Source: Grammothele lineata (Eukaryota > Basidiomycota > Agaricomycetes > Polyporales > Polyporaceae). From it: 64,000 nt of DNA. Within the stretch, counting starts at the first letter, position 1. Every line of letters begins with the position of its first letter. The notes under the pieces are model-generated. The model ran no database searches and had not been told where the DNA came from. It saw only the letters and a list, made by a program, of their open reading frames with translations. This document shows positions 33,705-45,680 of the stretch, one piece after another. A program made the position numbers and the translations under genes. The stretch covers positions 114,205-178,204 of the forward strand of contig NDFF03000323.1 of NCBI GenBank assembly GCA_002150815.3, read 5' to 3'.

Positions 33705-35827
33705 TCAATCCTCTGACTTCATGGACTCAGTTATGAGTGAGACGCTGGTTTCTGAACGAGGCTTGATGGTGCATGGGAAGGGCTCCGGAAATCTATGACA
33801 TGCGGTAGGGATATTGACGTCTACTGGATGAGCGTAGACTGCATCACTTACGTCAAGGCGTAATCAAGGTCTACCTCTCGTTTGACTGGTTGCGGTTTCC
33901 CGTCTGGACCAACTCGGGGCTGGATGCTGAAAGCGTGAAGGAAAGAAGCCATGATTATGAATGCCGCCTCTTCAGCAAAGTACCTTCCGGGACAGATGCT
34001 ACGGCGTAAAAGTAGCGCTCTGTGAGACGCGAGCCTATGTTGAGGACGTTGTCAGTCTGTAGACTTACCGTCGGCCGTATCCGAACTGCAGCCTGGATGC
34101 TTCTCGTGCACCTTGCTCCAGGTATCTCTCGGGGAGAAAGCGTTCCGGATCGGGATACACATCAGGGTCACGCGACATTGCCCTGCGAATAGGTCGTTCG
34201 TGAACGTTACTATCTGCACCAAGGACATCTGACCTCGACGCACCAATTGTTCGGTATGAGCACAGTTCCGGCCGGTATATGGTAGCCGTTATACGTATCG
34301 TCTTCGGTTGACTTGTGTGGGATTGCAATCGGAAGAACAGGATGCCACCTGAGGGTCTCCTGGAGGACCGCGTTGAGGTACGGTAACGAATCGCGATCCT
34401 CGAAGGTAGGAAGTCGATCAGGGCCGACGACATTGTCCAACTCGGCCTGGGCTTTCCGCTGAGCTTCAGGGAACATGGTCATCGCGAGGAAGAAGGCCGA
34501 GATGAAGTTGGAGGTCTGGGGAGAGTATTATTAGTACCGGGCGGGTTATACTACCAAATAATAGAGAAACAGCGTACTGTGTCCACTGCGGCTACATCAA
34601 GCGAAGCGATGACATGAGCAAAGTGACGTCAGTGATTGGTTAATGATCATAGGTTCGCCATGAGTGTTCGGTACTTACCGACGTAGGCAATTCCAACAAC
34701 ATCCTTGCAATGATCTATCTCTCCGTCAGCAATGGGATGGGATTCGCCAGCGATGCTCTCTAATAATCTCGAGCAGACAGAGGGCCTCGCAGCCCCGGTT
34801 TTCTAAGATGATGAGTGGGAGTGATACAATGTGCGAGAGCACTGACTCACCATAGCATTGACGGAAGCAAGCCACGGTGCTTCTCGCAACGTAGAGACGT
34901 CATTCTTCCACTGAGCAGCTTTGCGTTTAAATTGAGCGCCGGGGAACCAGGCCGGCACGTATGCCAGAGATGGGAACAGCTCAACGAGCCAACGTCCAGG
35001 TGCAACGATCTCGCCGAAAACGCGGGCGGCCTTCTCGGCGATGAGGACATATTGATTGTTCTCGTCCTTGACTTGTAGGCCATATATGACGTCCATGACT
35101 GTCTGAGCCAGTGCGCTGTGAGCATGGTGAGCGTACAGAATAACGGCCAGATTTATAGATGCCTAATGAATCACCGTTTGATGTAAATACGGAAGTTGTC
35201 CGGATCCTCGAGAAGATTGTTGAGGAACATCCTGACGGCGCGGATATAGACTGAGCGGTACTCTTGAACCGCGGTCTGATTGAAGTAGTCGTGGAAGGAG
35301 CGACGGGAACGCTTTAAATCACTGTTATAGTTTGTCAAACTAAACTGCCACTCCATGTCAGTTCTGGATACACAAGAAGATGGAGGAATGAGTATCTCGG
35401 ATTCCAGGAACTATAGACAACGGTGCGCGGCTTACAATTGCGCCATCACGACACGCGATCGGTCGGATGTATTCGCAGATCGGGTTTCGAGCAGTGTGAT
35501 GGCGGCATCGTAGGAATTGATGATGACGGTAGGATTGCCAAACACGTTCAGATACGTCATGTCTCCTACGATTTTCCCGTTATATTAGAACTAGGACAGA
35601 ACAAGCGACAACGGGCGGCACTCACCGTACTTCCTGCTGAGCTCACGGAATGCAATGGGCATATTTCTAGTCGGCATGTCGAGAAGATTTCCGATTATAG
35701 GAAGTGGCCGAGGCCCAGGAGGAAGCGGAAGTGTTGAGACACGATTTCGGCGCATGCGTAGAAAGAGAGCAGAAGAAGCTAATACTCCTAGGAGAAGGAG
35801 AAGGAGGATCTGGACTGGCTCTTGCAT
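33705..35827 (-). CDS. Cytochrome P450, tandem copy 1
   Basis: First of four tandem microsomal P450s of one family, about 520 residues. The start MQEPVQILLLLLLGVLASS forms the anchor, then LPLPPGPRPLPIIGN. Motifs: I-helix AAVDTTSN, K-helix QETLRWHPVLP (ExxR), PERFLPERY, heme loop FGYGRRICPGRYFAEEA with its Cys ligand. The last exon (33792-33705) reads FPEPFPCTIKPRS and ends KSED. The 14-nt microexon 34578-34591 encodes the VDT motif. The C-helix reads NSDLKRSRRSFHD, with Leu where the other copies have Trp (WxxxR), which contacts a heme propionate in most P450s. No stops or frameshifts. Nearest relative is copy 2, and the two are alike in introns as well. Substrate unknown. Confidence 0.9.
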
Positions 35828-35875
35828 GGCGGGCAGACCAGATACGTTGAGCGCTGCTCACATGAGCGGGGGCTC

Positions 35876-35881
35876 TATATA
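35876..35881 (-). promoter_or_regulatory. TATA box of P450 copy 1
   Basis: TATATA, about 50 bp before the start codon at 35827. The same spacing occurs at copies 2 and 4. Confidence 0.5.
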
Positions 35882-37743
35882 CGTATGCTCCCAGAAAGCC
35901 AAGCTGACGGAGATGTCTCCTCGAAAAGGTTACGGGGGAAGGCTAGTGGGGAGTAGACGGAGGGAAGGTGGATCTGTCCACTAAGTCCCTCCAATCGAAG
36001 GCTTCATGTAGCGCTGCAGGCTGTTTGGAATGGGAGTAGAGCGCAATCGTAAGGGTCCTGTGCGGCGAGATCGCTGGTTCAGCGGATTTATTGTACTCAA
36101 CCGGGACAGACGGCCACAGACCGTTACCGTAAGGCGCAGATGCTCCATCTGCGTCTGGCCGCAAACCCAAACGGCCCACTGCGGGATTCGAAGGCGCCGT
36201 ATACGCAGTTCTGTCCTCAATTGAGCGGGGGCGCGGCGGGTCCACGGGAGAGTCACGAGAAGGTGAATTTCGGAACCATCGAGGATGAGTTTTGATGGGT
36301 CTAGTCTTTGTGAGTCTGTACCAAGCACTTGACCATGATGATGACTATGCTTTACATATGGCTGTTGCCAAGTCTATTGACTGGGAGTTCGGCGTGTCAG
36401 GGAATGTGCGAAGAGATCAACAAGTAGATTCCTTACGGTAAGGAATGTAGTCATGCGCAGCAGCCAAGTAGATGAGAAGCTTTCTAAAGTTCGTCTCCGT
36501 CTGGGCTGAACTGAAGCATAGAATGACTCGGTGAATCCCGCGCGACAGTACTTACTAGCACAGCGGTCAAATTCAAGCGGCGTTACGCGCTGTCGCTGAG
36601 GCGCCCGAGGCCAGCTACCGATCCGGAATCCCGCTCTCACGCAGTCAAATTCAACAAGGCGACTCATCACTGGCAGTACCTGCGTCCGTCCTACAAGCTT
36701 CATCGTTCAAATTCTTGCTCGATTTTAACATTATGAAGTACTGCTCACACCGACCACACAGGTACGTCATTTAGAAAGTGTCCCGATATCATCCGCCGGT
36801 AGAGTAGGCATCCAACCAGACTCCGGGCGAAGGCCGAGTCCTCGAGCTCCAGCGACCTCGGTCCCTCTTCACGCCCAGCTCTGAATATCTGTGAAGATAT
36901 CGCGTATCCACTGATGTGCATGCTCGCGCTGTGCGCGTGCATTCGGTGTCGCGATCTTGATCGCGCCCCAGAGTCGAGCTCGCGCAAGACGCCAGTCGCG
37001 ACGGCTCGACATCGCGCGACAACCGTCCGCAAGCCGCGAGGTAGAGCTCCGGTCGCGCGCGCCGAGCGCACGCTGAAGTGTAGTCCCCTGATTCGCGGCC
37101 CCTACTGTGCTTACGATATGTTCCCGAGTCTCGAGCTAGACCACGCTGTCGCGCTGACGCTGTTCGCTCTGCGCCTCCTACTCGTGCGCCCGCCCGCTTT
37201 CCTTACTACCTGTACCTCGCGCATTCCTTATCACGTTTTATCCCCCCACGCCACCATCCTCACCCCCTGCCTCCTTCTCTTCCCGACGCCTCATTCGATA
37301 TCCCACCGTGTCGCGCCGACGCATTGGCCGTAGGTAGTTCTCGTGTAGGCCCGTTCGAATGGACTCACCAGCTTCCTTCCTACTCACGCGTGCGTACGAC
37401 CGAGACCAGCGACTTCGAGCGACCTTTTGCGACTTGTATTGACTACACCGACTTGCAGTAGCTTATAGTGACCCGAGACAACCACAGCGACCTCCCGCGA
37501 CTGCGATCCTTCACCCTCCGCGTCCCTGCCTACGACCTCACCGCGTTTCACGCACTTACGTAGCGGCGTGACCTCGGGCTAGGGTCGGCCTCTCTCCCTC
37601 TCTCCTTCTTCCTCCCTCTTCCCTCCCTCCCCTCGTGAACCCCCGGGCGACCTCGCTCGTCGTCCCCTCGCCCCCTTTCCGTCCTTTCTACCGGAGTTGG
37701 ACGCACGTCAACGTTAGGCGATCGGACTATAGAGGCAAAGGCC
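35882..37743. other. Spacer between P450 copies 1 and 2
   Basis: 35882 to about 36720 resembles the upstream region of copy 2, so the duplicated unit includes its promoter. From about 36740 to 37715 the sequence has no counterpart there. It contains a CGACT/GCGACC-rich tract (37400-37560) and a polypyrimidine tract (37580-37700). From about 37718, homology with the 3' flank of copy 1 starts. No gene recognised. Confidence 0.5.
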
Positions 37744-39868
37744 TCAATCCTCAGACTTCATGGACTCAGTGATGAGTGAAACGCTGGTTTCAGAACGAGG
37801 CGTGATGGTGCATGGGAAGGGCTCCGGAAACCTGCGTCATGCGATAAGGATATTAACGTCCATTCGATGACTGCAGACTGCATTACTTACGTCAAAGCGC
37901 AGTCAAGGTCAACCTCTCGTTTGACCGGCCGTGGCCTTCCGTCTAGACCAATCTGGGGCTGGATGTTGAACGTGTGTAGGAATGAGGAAATGATTATGAA
38001 TGCAGCATCTTCAGCAAAGTGCCTTCCGGGACAAATGCTACAGCATAATGATGATATGCCGGCGGTGCGAGAGGCGAAGATATGCTGTGAATGCGGCCGG
38101 ACTGTACATATAGACTTACCGCCGGCCATATCCGAACTGTAGCCTGGACGCTTCCCGCGCGCCTTGATTCAGATATCTCTCGGGGAGAAAGCGTTCCGGA
38201 TCGGGATACACATCAGGATCACGCGACATCGCCCTACGCATAGGTCGTTCGTAGACGTTACTATCTGCACTCAGAATCTTGGGAACGAACGCACCAGTTG
38301 TTCGGTAGAAGTACAGTTCCAGCGGGTATATGGTAGCCATTATACGTATCGTCTTCAGTTGATTTGTGAGGGATAACGAAAGGGAGGACTGGATGCCATC
38401 TGAGGATCTCCTTGAGGACCGCATTCACGTACGGCAACGAATCGCGATCCTCGAAGGTAGGAAGGCGGTAAGCGCCGACGACATTGTCCAGCTCTGCTTG
38501 AGCCTTCTGCTGAGCTACAGGGAACATGGTCATAGCCAGGAAGAACGCCGCGAGGAGGTTGGAGGTCTGGCGCAAGTACAATCGGTGAGAAGCTGATTAT
38601 ACGGCCGAATATTGAAGAAATAGCGTACTGTGTCCACTGCCGCTGTAAAAAGAAAGCAACGATATGAGCGAAGTGATGTCAGTGGTCATGTGTGCGTCGT
38701 GAGCGTTCGGTGCTTACCGACGTAGGCGATTCCAACAACATCCTTGCAATGTTCTATCTCCTCGTCGGCAACGGGATGAGCCTCGCTAGCAACACTCTCT
38801 AATAACCTAGAGCAGACAGAGGGCCTCGCAGCTCCGGTTTTCTGAGATAATGAGTGGGAGTGACACAATACGCAAGATGGCTGACTCACCATGGCGTTGA
38901 CAGAAGCAAGCCACGGTACTTCTCGCAACGCGGAGATGTCCTTCTTCCACTGAGCCGCTTTACGTTTGAAATGAGCACCAGGGAACCATGCCGGCACGTA
39001 TGCCAGAGAAGGAAACAGCTCAACGAGCCAGCGTCCTGGAGCAACAATCTCGCTGAAGACGCGGGCAGCCTTCTCGGAAATGAGGGCGTATCGATCGTTC
39101 TCGTCCTTAACTTGTAGACCATACACGACATCCATGACCGTCTCAGCGAGTGCACTGTGAGCGTAGTGAGCGTACATAATAGTGGTCAGATTTCTAGATG
39201 GTCGACGAATCACCGTTTGGTGTAAACGCGGAAGTTGTCCGGGTCCTCGAGAAGATTGTTGAGGAACTTCCTGACGGCGCGTCGATGGACTGAGCGGTAC
39301 TCTTGAACCGCATTCTGATTGAAGTAGTCGTGGAAGGAACGACGGCACCGCTTCCAATCGCTGTTATAGTTCGTCAAACTGAATTCCCACTCCATGTCGG
39401 TCCTACATACAAAATAAGATAGAGAATTAGATGGTGACTAGTTATGTCGCAGAATGGCAATTGTGCGGCGCTTACAACTGTGCCATCACCAGACGCGATC
39501 GGTCCGATGTATTGGCAGACCGGGTTTCTAACAGTGTGACTGCAGCGTCGTAGGAATTGAGGATGGCGGTGGGAGCACCAAACACGTTCAGATATGTAAT
39601 TTCCCCTATGATACTCGCCATGATGTCAGAACTCGAGCAGGCCGAGTACCAACATGCGGCGCTCACCGTACTTCTCGCTCAGTTTAAGAAGAGCAAGGGG
39701 CATTTTTCTAGTCGGCATGTCGAGGAGATTTGCGATGATGGGGAGTGGCGGCGGCCCAGGGGGAAGGGGAAGTATCGAGGTAGGATTCCGACGCATGCGT
39801 AGGAAGAAAGTAAACGTAGCTAAGGCTCCTAAGATAAGGAGGAGCAGAATCCGGATTGACTCCTGCAT
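37744..39868 (-). CDS. Cytochrome P450, tandem copy 2
   Basis: Closest paralogue of copy 1, about 520 residues, with the same exon plan. It starts MQESIRILLLLILGALATF (anchor), then LPLPPGPPPLPII. The C-helix NSDWKRCRRSFHD keeps the Trp. I-helix AAVDT is on the microexon 38629-38642; K-helix KEILRWHPVLP; PERFLPERY; heme loop FGYGRRICPGRHFAED. The final exon reads FPEPFPCTITPRS and ends KSED. Reading frame intact through all exons. The hinge lacks the Gly usually following the second proline cluster (PIIANLLD in place of PIIGNLLD), a mild oddity. Likely oxidises a lipophilic substrate at the ER membrane. Confidence 0.9.
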
Positions 39869-39919
39869 AGTTGGCAGATAGGGCACGTCGAGCATCGCTC
39901 TTATGGGGGAAGGGGTCGC

Positions 39920-39929
39920 TATATATATA
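39920..39929 (-). promoter_or_regulatory. TATA box of P450 copy 2
   Basis: Run of TATATATATA about 52 bp before the start codon at 39868. Confidence 0.5.
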
Positions 39930-41489
39930 CGCGTAGGAAGCTAAGCTAGTGGCGTAAGTTTCCGAGCCAGACATGGGAGAAGGCTGGGCAGAGGAGCCCG
40001 GGCCGCCCATTACCCCCGATTAAACACCCTGTGTGGTGCTACCCTTAACTTGGGCAGTTATATCTTGGCCTCAATAAGCCGAAATTTACGTACCATTAAC
40101 TGACAGAGGTAAAACTTACCAGATTGCTCCACTCTCACTGGAAGGTCGCACGAGCCAAGCATCTGACGAAGTTCCAACTTCGGTAGATGTCCTATCCGCC
40201 CGGAATGCAGGCCATTTAAGTCGGATTAGAACGCGATCGCAACGGACTTGATCAACCTGACAGCCAAGCGGCAAATAGAGCGGACTTCGTGGTACTTGGA
40301 ACAAATCGGTGTCGTAGGAAGCACATGGTCCATCCGCGTCTGAAGCCCAGATGGGATTGGGCCATACACGTAGATCTAGCTGAGATCGACTCAGCTCACG
40401 GGTCCTCGGAGGGATCATGAGAAGTGAGCTTTGGAACCATTTGAGGGCGGGTTCTGTCTGTAGAGTCCCTGTAAAGTTTGGTGAGCCTCGACCATGATGA
40501 CTATGCAGCTCATGACCTTACAGCTGTCGTCGAATTGTGTCGACGAATGTGCGATAGCCCGGCACTCAAGCGAGAGACTCCTTACGGAATCCTAATGCGC
40601 ACAACCGCCAGGGGGGTGAGAGCTTTTCTGGATCATGTTTTCCTTGATTTTGAAGCGAAGTATAAACTCACGTAAGGACTCGACTCAATTCGCGACAGTC
40701 CGACGTGCAGGTGCTAGTAGAAACGGCCAGCTGACGCTAGCGCGCTGCGGTCGAGGTCTATCCCGGGTCCCTCACGTCTGTGGCTGAGGCGCCTGTAAGG
40801 TGTCCGAGGTCCGACAGTGAGCGTCAAATTCAAGCCTCCGACCTACCAGGCCTACCTGCGCCTTGCCTGCGCCGAGTACTTACCGTGACTATGCCAGGTG
40901 CCAGCAATGCCTTGAAGATCAACGTTCAGCGATGTACGCGGGCGGTTCTACACAGGCTCCGATGGAGTAGTAGCGATGAAGTCATAGGCAACTTCAGATA
41001 AGTAGTAGATCTGAAGCGTCTTTCCGTACAACTCGAACCCGACTCACTTACTCGCAACGTGAAGTTTGCGGCTCTCTCCCCACCTCTTTCAAATTTGGGA
41101 CACAATAATCCCGTGCGCCTTAAGCGGGTGACATAGGGGAGAATCGGGCAAGTACGCCACCCAGAGAAGCAGCCACTGGCCCGTGGTACAGAATCCGCCA
41201 ATTTACAGAAATGACACTGCGACCCGGGTTAGTTCTTCCATCACACTGACGCATGCACACAAATCGCACGAACTAACGCCACTTTACCAAATTGTCCCGG
41301 GTTGCGTAGTACGTTTCTCAGTGGTGCTGGCTTCTTCAAGCGACGTCAAGGAGTGATTGAAGGTAGTGGCCGCAGTGGCCGCGCCTAAGCCACAAGCTTT
41401 GCATTTTCCCCCTGTGACATCTCAGATCTCAATGGCCGCTTTGACCGACTTTCTACAGGATATCACGCCATTCCCCGATTCCCCGGCAT
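39930..41489. other. Intergenic region, P450 copy 2 to F-box gene
   Basis: The part to about 40740 resembles the upstream region of copy 1 (for example GGAACCAT at 40434 and the ACCATGATGACTATGC block near 40490, compared with 36268 and 36332). A dispersed repeat copy is at 40773-40812. No gene seen. Confidence 0.45.
40773..40812. repeat. Dispersed short repeat, copy B
   Basis: CACGTCTGTGGCTGAGGCG followed by CCTGTAAGGTGTCCGAGGTCC; it matches copy A at 30787-30824 with a few changes and a 2-bp length difference. Confidence 0.6.
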
Positions 41490-41497
41490 TATAAATA
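41490..41497 (+). promoter_or_regulatory. TATA box of the large F-box gene
   Basis: TATAAATA, 151 bp before the start codon at 41641, followed by a CT-rich leader. Confidence 0.5.
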
Positions 41498-41640
41498 CCA
41501 TCCATCGACAGCAGTTATTACCGACCTCGCACCCAGTGAGCCCACTCGACGTATCTTGACGTGGCTGTCCATCTCTTCCTTCTACTCGTCACAGTCCCCG
41601 TCGATCTCTCGCTTCCAGAACTCAACAGAAATCCTCCATA

Positions 41641-43371
41641 ATGGTCGCGCCCACGTGGGCCACGATCAAGGACTTACCGATAGAGCTCCTGTTAATAATT
41701 TTTACGATGATCACAGAGGATCAAATTACCCCGGCGCCGCTCGTCTCAATCGCTCTCACGTGCAAGGCTTATCAGAAACTCGCGCTCGACATCTTGTGGG
41801 AAGTCATCCCGACGCAAGCGATTGTGTTTTATGCGCTCCCGAGAGACATCTGGATTCTCGACGAGAGAAATGCGGGCGATCGTCTCAAGCGTAGCATAGT
41901 GAGTCTTTGCGCAGAATACTTCACCCTGCCCCTGATGATGAATGGCGTGCATCAGCGGTGGGCCCCAGGCGTCTCCGACGCGAGGCGTGCTAAGGCTGTC
42001 GAGGATATGCGTGAGCGCTATGCGCGCCGTGTCAAGAAGATCTGCGCTGTAGCGTTCAGTCAATGGCACAAGTATGAGTCTCTGGATGGCGTCGAGTACA
42101 CAATCGATAAGAACACAGTAGCGGAGCTTCTGAGGCTTCTGGGCGACAATCGTCTTTTCCCCAACCTCCGCCGATACTACACTCATTGTGCCTCGGGCCA
42201 CCTTATGCTCAACATGCCCTGGCCCGCCGGCAATACATGGATCACGCCAGAATCCCTCCTTCCCTTCCTTTCACCAGACTTGGAGAGTTTCACACTCGGA
42301 AGAGCAGAGTTAGATGTCGACGGGTACCTCACATGGCGCGGGGATATAATGTTCTCCTTTATGCTCTCGCGCACGCTGCCTGACCTCAAATGCCTCACAC
42401 AGCTCTGCCTTCTAGATATCTCTATCATCCCTCCCGACCTCGGCATCATCGCTGCAATGCCGTGGCTAAAATACATGGATATCACACTTGCCGACAATAT
42501 CCCGCCCGGTCAGATGTTTATCTTCTTGGACGTATTAGATGGCCCTCTCTTTCCACGCATACAAAATTTAGTTCTCAAGGTACACCACGCGGACGACATG
42601 GCCAGCCTCATCGAGCGAGTGTCATCCCCCCATGTCCGAATCGCGCATCTTTCTCTCCCTCCAGATATTCCAGCATCGGGGATTCAGCGCGTAATCGACA
42701 CCCTAGGACGACGCCATGAGCTCTGGCCGTCCCTCCATTCTATCACGATCAGTGCGTTGCCGCAGTGGTATGAAGACATGTGGGACTTCGACCCCGCTCG
42801 GACCCTTTCCGGCGACGCGCTCAAGCCGCTCTACCCGTACATAGCTTTGCGCGACCTGCGATTCCCGGGCAGTTTCAACTTTCCTATCTCCGACAGCGCG
42901 CTCGCGGCCATCGGTCGCTCGTGGCCTTTGCTCAAGGTGTTCGAATTAGATTGCTATGGTGGCGCGGCCACCTCACATGGACTGCTCGCGCTGCTAAAGG
43001 GCTGCCCGGCACTCGGTACCCTCGTCATGGAGCTCGACGTGCGCGACGTGCCTGCGCTGGTTGCGCGGGGTGCGATTCCTGCTCACGGAGCGCTGACGCA
43101 CGTTGATTTGATGTGCACGGTAATCGACGAGGACCGAGTAGGCGTCGAGGCGCTTGCAACATTCTTTCATGAAGTATTTGGAAACACCATACACAGCTTC
43201 ATCGGCTACGACTGTGCTTTGAACGATGGCCGCGATGACGAGGATACATGTAATAGGTCGAGGGCGCTGTGGAACGAGGTATCTCAGCGCATGGAGGAGA
43301 TGCATGAGGAGTGGTTGCGTGCTCAGTCTGTTCAAGCTAGTGTCGTCCCGACGGGAACTTCACATATTTAG
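41641..43371 (+). CDS. F-box/LRR-like protein
   Basis: A single-exon, 576-residue protein. The N-terminal F-box reads IKDLPIELLLIIFTMI followed by LVSIALTCKAYQKLALDILWEVI, a good match to the consensus that binds Skp1 in SCF ubiquitin ligases. The remainder contains leucine-rich strand-helix repeats (FLSPDLESFTLGR, LTQLCLLDISIIPPDL, FPRIQNLVLKV, LRDLRFPGSF, CPALGTLVMELDV), so it probably selects substrates through an LRR-like surface. Length is typical for basidiomycete F-box proteins. It sits in the middle of the P450 array, on the opposite strand, converging with copy 3 (205 bp between stops). It was therefore either inserted into the array or was present before the array expanded. Target unknown. 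Confidence 0.88.
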   Translation: MVAPTWATIKDLPIELLLIIFTMITEDQITPAPLVSIALTCKAYQKLALDILWEVIPTQAIVFYALPRDIWILDERNAGDRLKRSIVSLCAEYFTLPLMMNGVHQRWAPGVSDARRAKAVEDMRERYARRVKKICAVAFSQWHKYESLDGVEYTIDKNTVAELLRLLGDNRLFPNLRRYYTHCASGHLMLNMPWPAGNTWITPESLLPFLSPDLESFTLGRAELDVDGYLTWRGDIMFSFMLSRTLPDLKCLTQLCLLDISIIPPDLGIIAAMPWLKYMDITLADNIPPGQMFIFLDVLDGPLFPRIQNLVLKVHHADDMASLIERVSSPHVRIAHLSLPPDIPASGIQRVIDTLGRRHELWPSLHSITISALPQWYEDMWDFDPARTLSGDALKPLYPYIALRDLRFPGSFNFPISDSALAAIGRSWPLLKVFELDCYGGAATSHGLLALLKGCPALGTLVMELDVRDVPALVARGAIPAHGALTHVDLMCTVIDEDRVGVEALATFFHEVFGNTIHSFIGYDCALNDGRDDEDTCNRSRALWNEVSQRMEEMHEEWLRAQSVQASVVPTGTSHI

Positions 43372-43575
43372 TTTCCTTGCTTGCGGTGCTTTAATGTACT
43401 TTCCTTGCCACCTTTGATCCGTAATATCTTCGCTTGTAGTTTCCTATTTAATCTACCCCGCCATATCGCAGTCGATCACCAAGTTCTGTTCGATGAAACG
43501 TCTAGAGACGAGTACATGCCACATGTCGTATACATCTTCCGTTACTAATGATCAGCTCTGCGGAATCACAAACCC

Positions 43576-45680
43576 TCATTCATCTAGCTTCAACGATTCC
43601 CTGATCAGCGAGATGCTAGTGTCAGAACGAGGTGTGATAGTGCACAGGAAGGGTTCCGGAATACTATATGGTCGTACGGTCAGATCGTGAGGATTAGGAC
43701 GTGGGCGGCGTTACTAACGTTATAGCGCAGTCGAGGTTGACTTCTCGTTTGACGTGCTGCGGTTTCCCGTCCCGGCCGGTTTGGGGTTGAATGCTGAAAG
43801 TGTGGAGGACAGACGCTATGGTGATGAATATTACATCTTCAGCGAGATGCCTTCCCGGACAAATCCTATCATCCGCCAACATATACACGACGTGAGATGC
43901 GGCCCCATGCCTTGGACATTATGAAACATACCGCCGGCCATATCCGAACTGCAGTCTCGACGGATCTTGTGCGCATTGGTCCAGGTATCTTTCGGGAAGA
44001 AAACGTTCTGGATCGGGGTACGCATCAGGGTCCTGCGACATTGCCCTGCGGCGCATAGTGAGTTATTAGCAGGCGCTACTATCTATACCAAGAAAATGTG
44101 GCTTGAACGCACCAATTGTTGGGTATGAGCACGGTTCCGGCGGGTATGTGGTACCCATTAAACATCTCGTCTTCAGTTGCTTTGTGAGGGATTGCAAACG
44201 GAAGAACGGGATGCCATCGGAGGGTCTCCTTGAGGACCGCATTCACGTACGGCAACGAATCGCGATCGTCGAAGGTAGGAAGGCGGCCAGCACCGACGAC
44301 ATGGTCTAACTCGGCTTGAGCCTTCTGCTGAGGTTCAGGAAACATAGCCATGGCTAGGAAGAAGGCCGTGAGGAGGCTGGAGGTCTATGGTCGTGCTTAC
44401 GGTGAATGTGTGGAAAGAACGGCGACGTAGAGCTAAGAGCGTACTGTGTCCACCGCGGCTGGATAGACATATCCATATACAGAATTCCAGTTACAACGGG
44501 TTCAAGTCAAACATAAGAGACTGACTACTTACCTCCGTAGGCGGTTCCAGTAACACTCATGCAGTGTTCTACATCTTCATCCAGCGCCGGATGACCCTCA
44601 CGGGCAAAGCTCTCTAATAATTTGGAAGCAACTGACGGCATGGAAACTCCGCTTGCCTACGGCAATGAATCATGGTACCACGGGTCAAGGAATTTAGACC
44701 GGCTTACCATAGCATGGACGGACGCAAACCACGGTACGTTTCGCATCGCAGCGGAGTCCTCTTTCCATTGGGCCGCCTTGCGCTTGAAATTTGCCCCAGG
44801 GAGCCATGCAGGGAGGTACGCCAATATAGGGAGAATCTCGACAAGCCACCGTCCGGCCGAAATCACCTCGCTAAATGCACGAACACCCTTCTCGTTGATC
44901 TGGACATATTGGTCATTCTCGTCCTCCACTCGCAGTCCATACATGATCTCCATGACCGTCTTGGAAAGCGCACTGGAAAATGGTTAGCATGAAAAGGCTA
45001 GATATTATTCCTGAGAGGGTGCACGATCACCGTCTGATATGAGCGCGAAAGCCAAGCGGATCCTCGAGTAGATCACTGAGGAGTTTCTTTACGGAGCGGA
45101 GATGGACAGGGCGGTAGTCGTTCTTTGCGGTCTGGTTGAAGTGGTCATGGAAGGAGCGACGGCCCCGCTTCCAAACACTATTGTAGTCCTCAAGAGGGAT
45201 TCCCCACTCGACAGCAGCCCTATACCGCGAGTACGCTGTTCATCCTCTTATAATGTTATAGCAAAAGACGAAGGCTTACAATCGTGCCATTACAAGGCGA
45301 GGCCGATCCGATGTGTTCGTTGATCGTGTTTCTAGGAGAGCGGTTGCAGCCGTGTACGAGTTGAGAACGACCGTGGGACGTCCAAGTACGTTTAGGTAAA
45401 TGATTTCGCTTATCGATTTGGGACGTTGTATTAGTATCGGAACCTAGTGAAGAATAACCCTGGCACGTTGCTCACCGTACTTCTTTCCAAGTTCACGTAG
45501 AGCGACAGGCATATTTCTAGTCGGCATGTCGAAGAGATTGCCCACAATGGGTAGAGGCGATGGTCCAGGGGGAAGGGGAGCTCGGGCTGGGATACGGTTG
45601 CGACGAAGGTGTAGATGAAAAGCAAATGCAGCGAAGAGTCCGAGGAGAAGTAGCGCTAGAATGTGGACTGACTCCTGCAT
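43576..45680 (-). CDS. Cytochrome P450, tandem copy 3
   Basis: Third array member, about 520 residues, more diverged from copies 1 and 2. It starts MQESVHILALLLLGLFAAFAF (anchor) and APLPPGPSPLPIVGN. C-helix NSVWKRGRRSFHD with Trp; I-helix AAVDT on microexon 44445-44458; K-helix KETLRWHPVLP; heme loop FGYGRRICPGRHLAED. The penultimate exon ends NLDCAIT and the last (ending at 43576) reads IPEPFLCTITPRS. Intact. I see no TATA box at the spacing used by the other copies, so its expression may differ. Substrate unknown. Confidence 0.88.
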
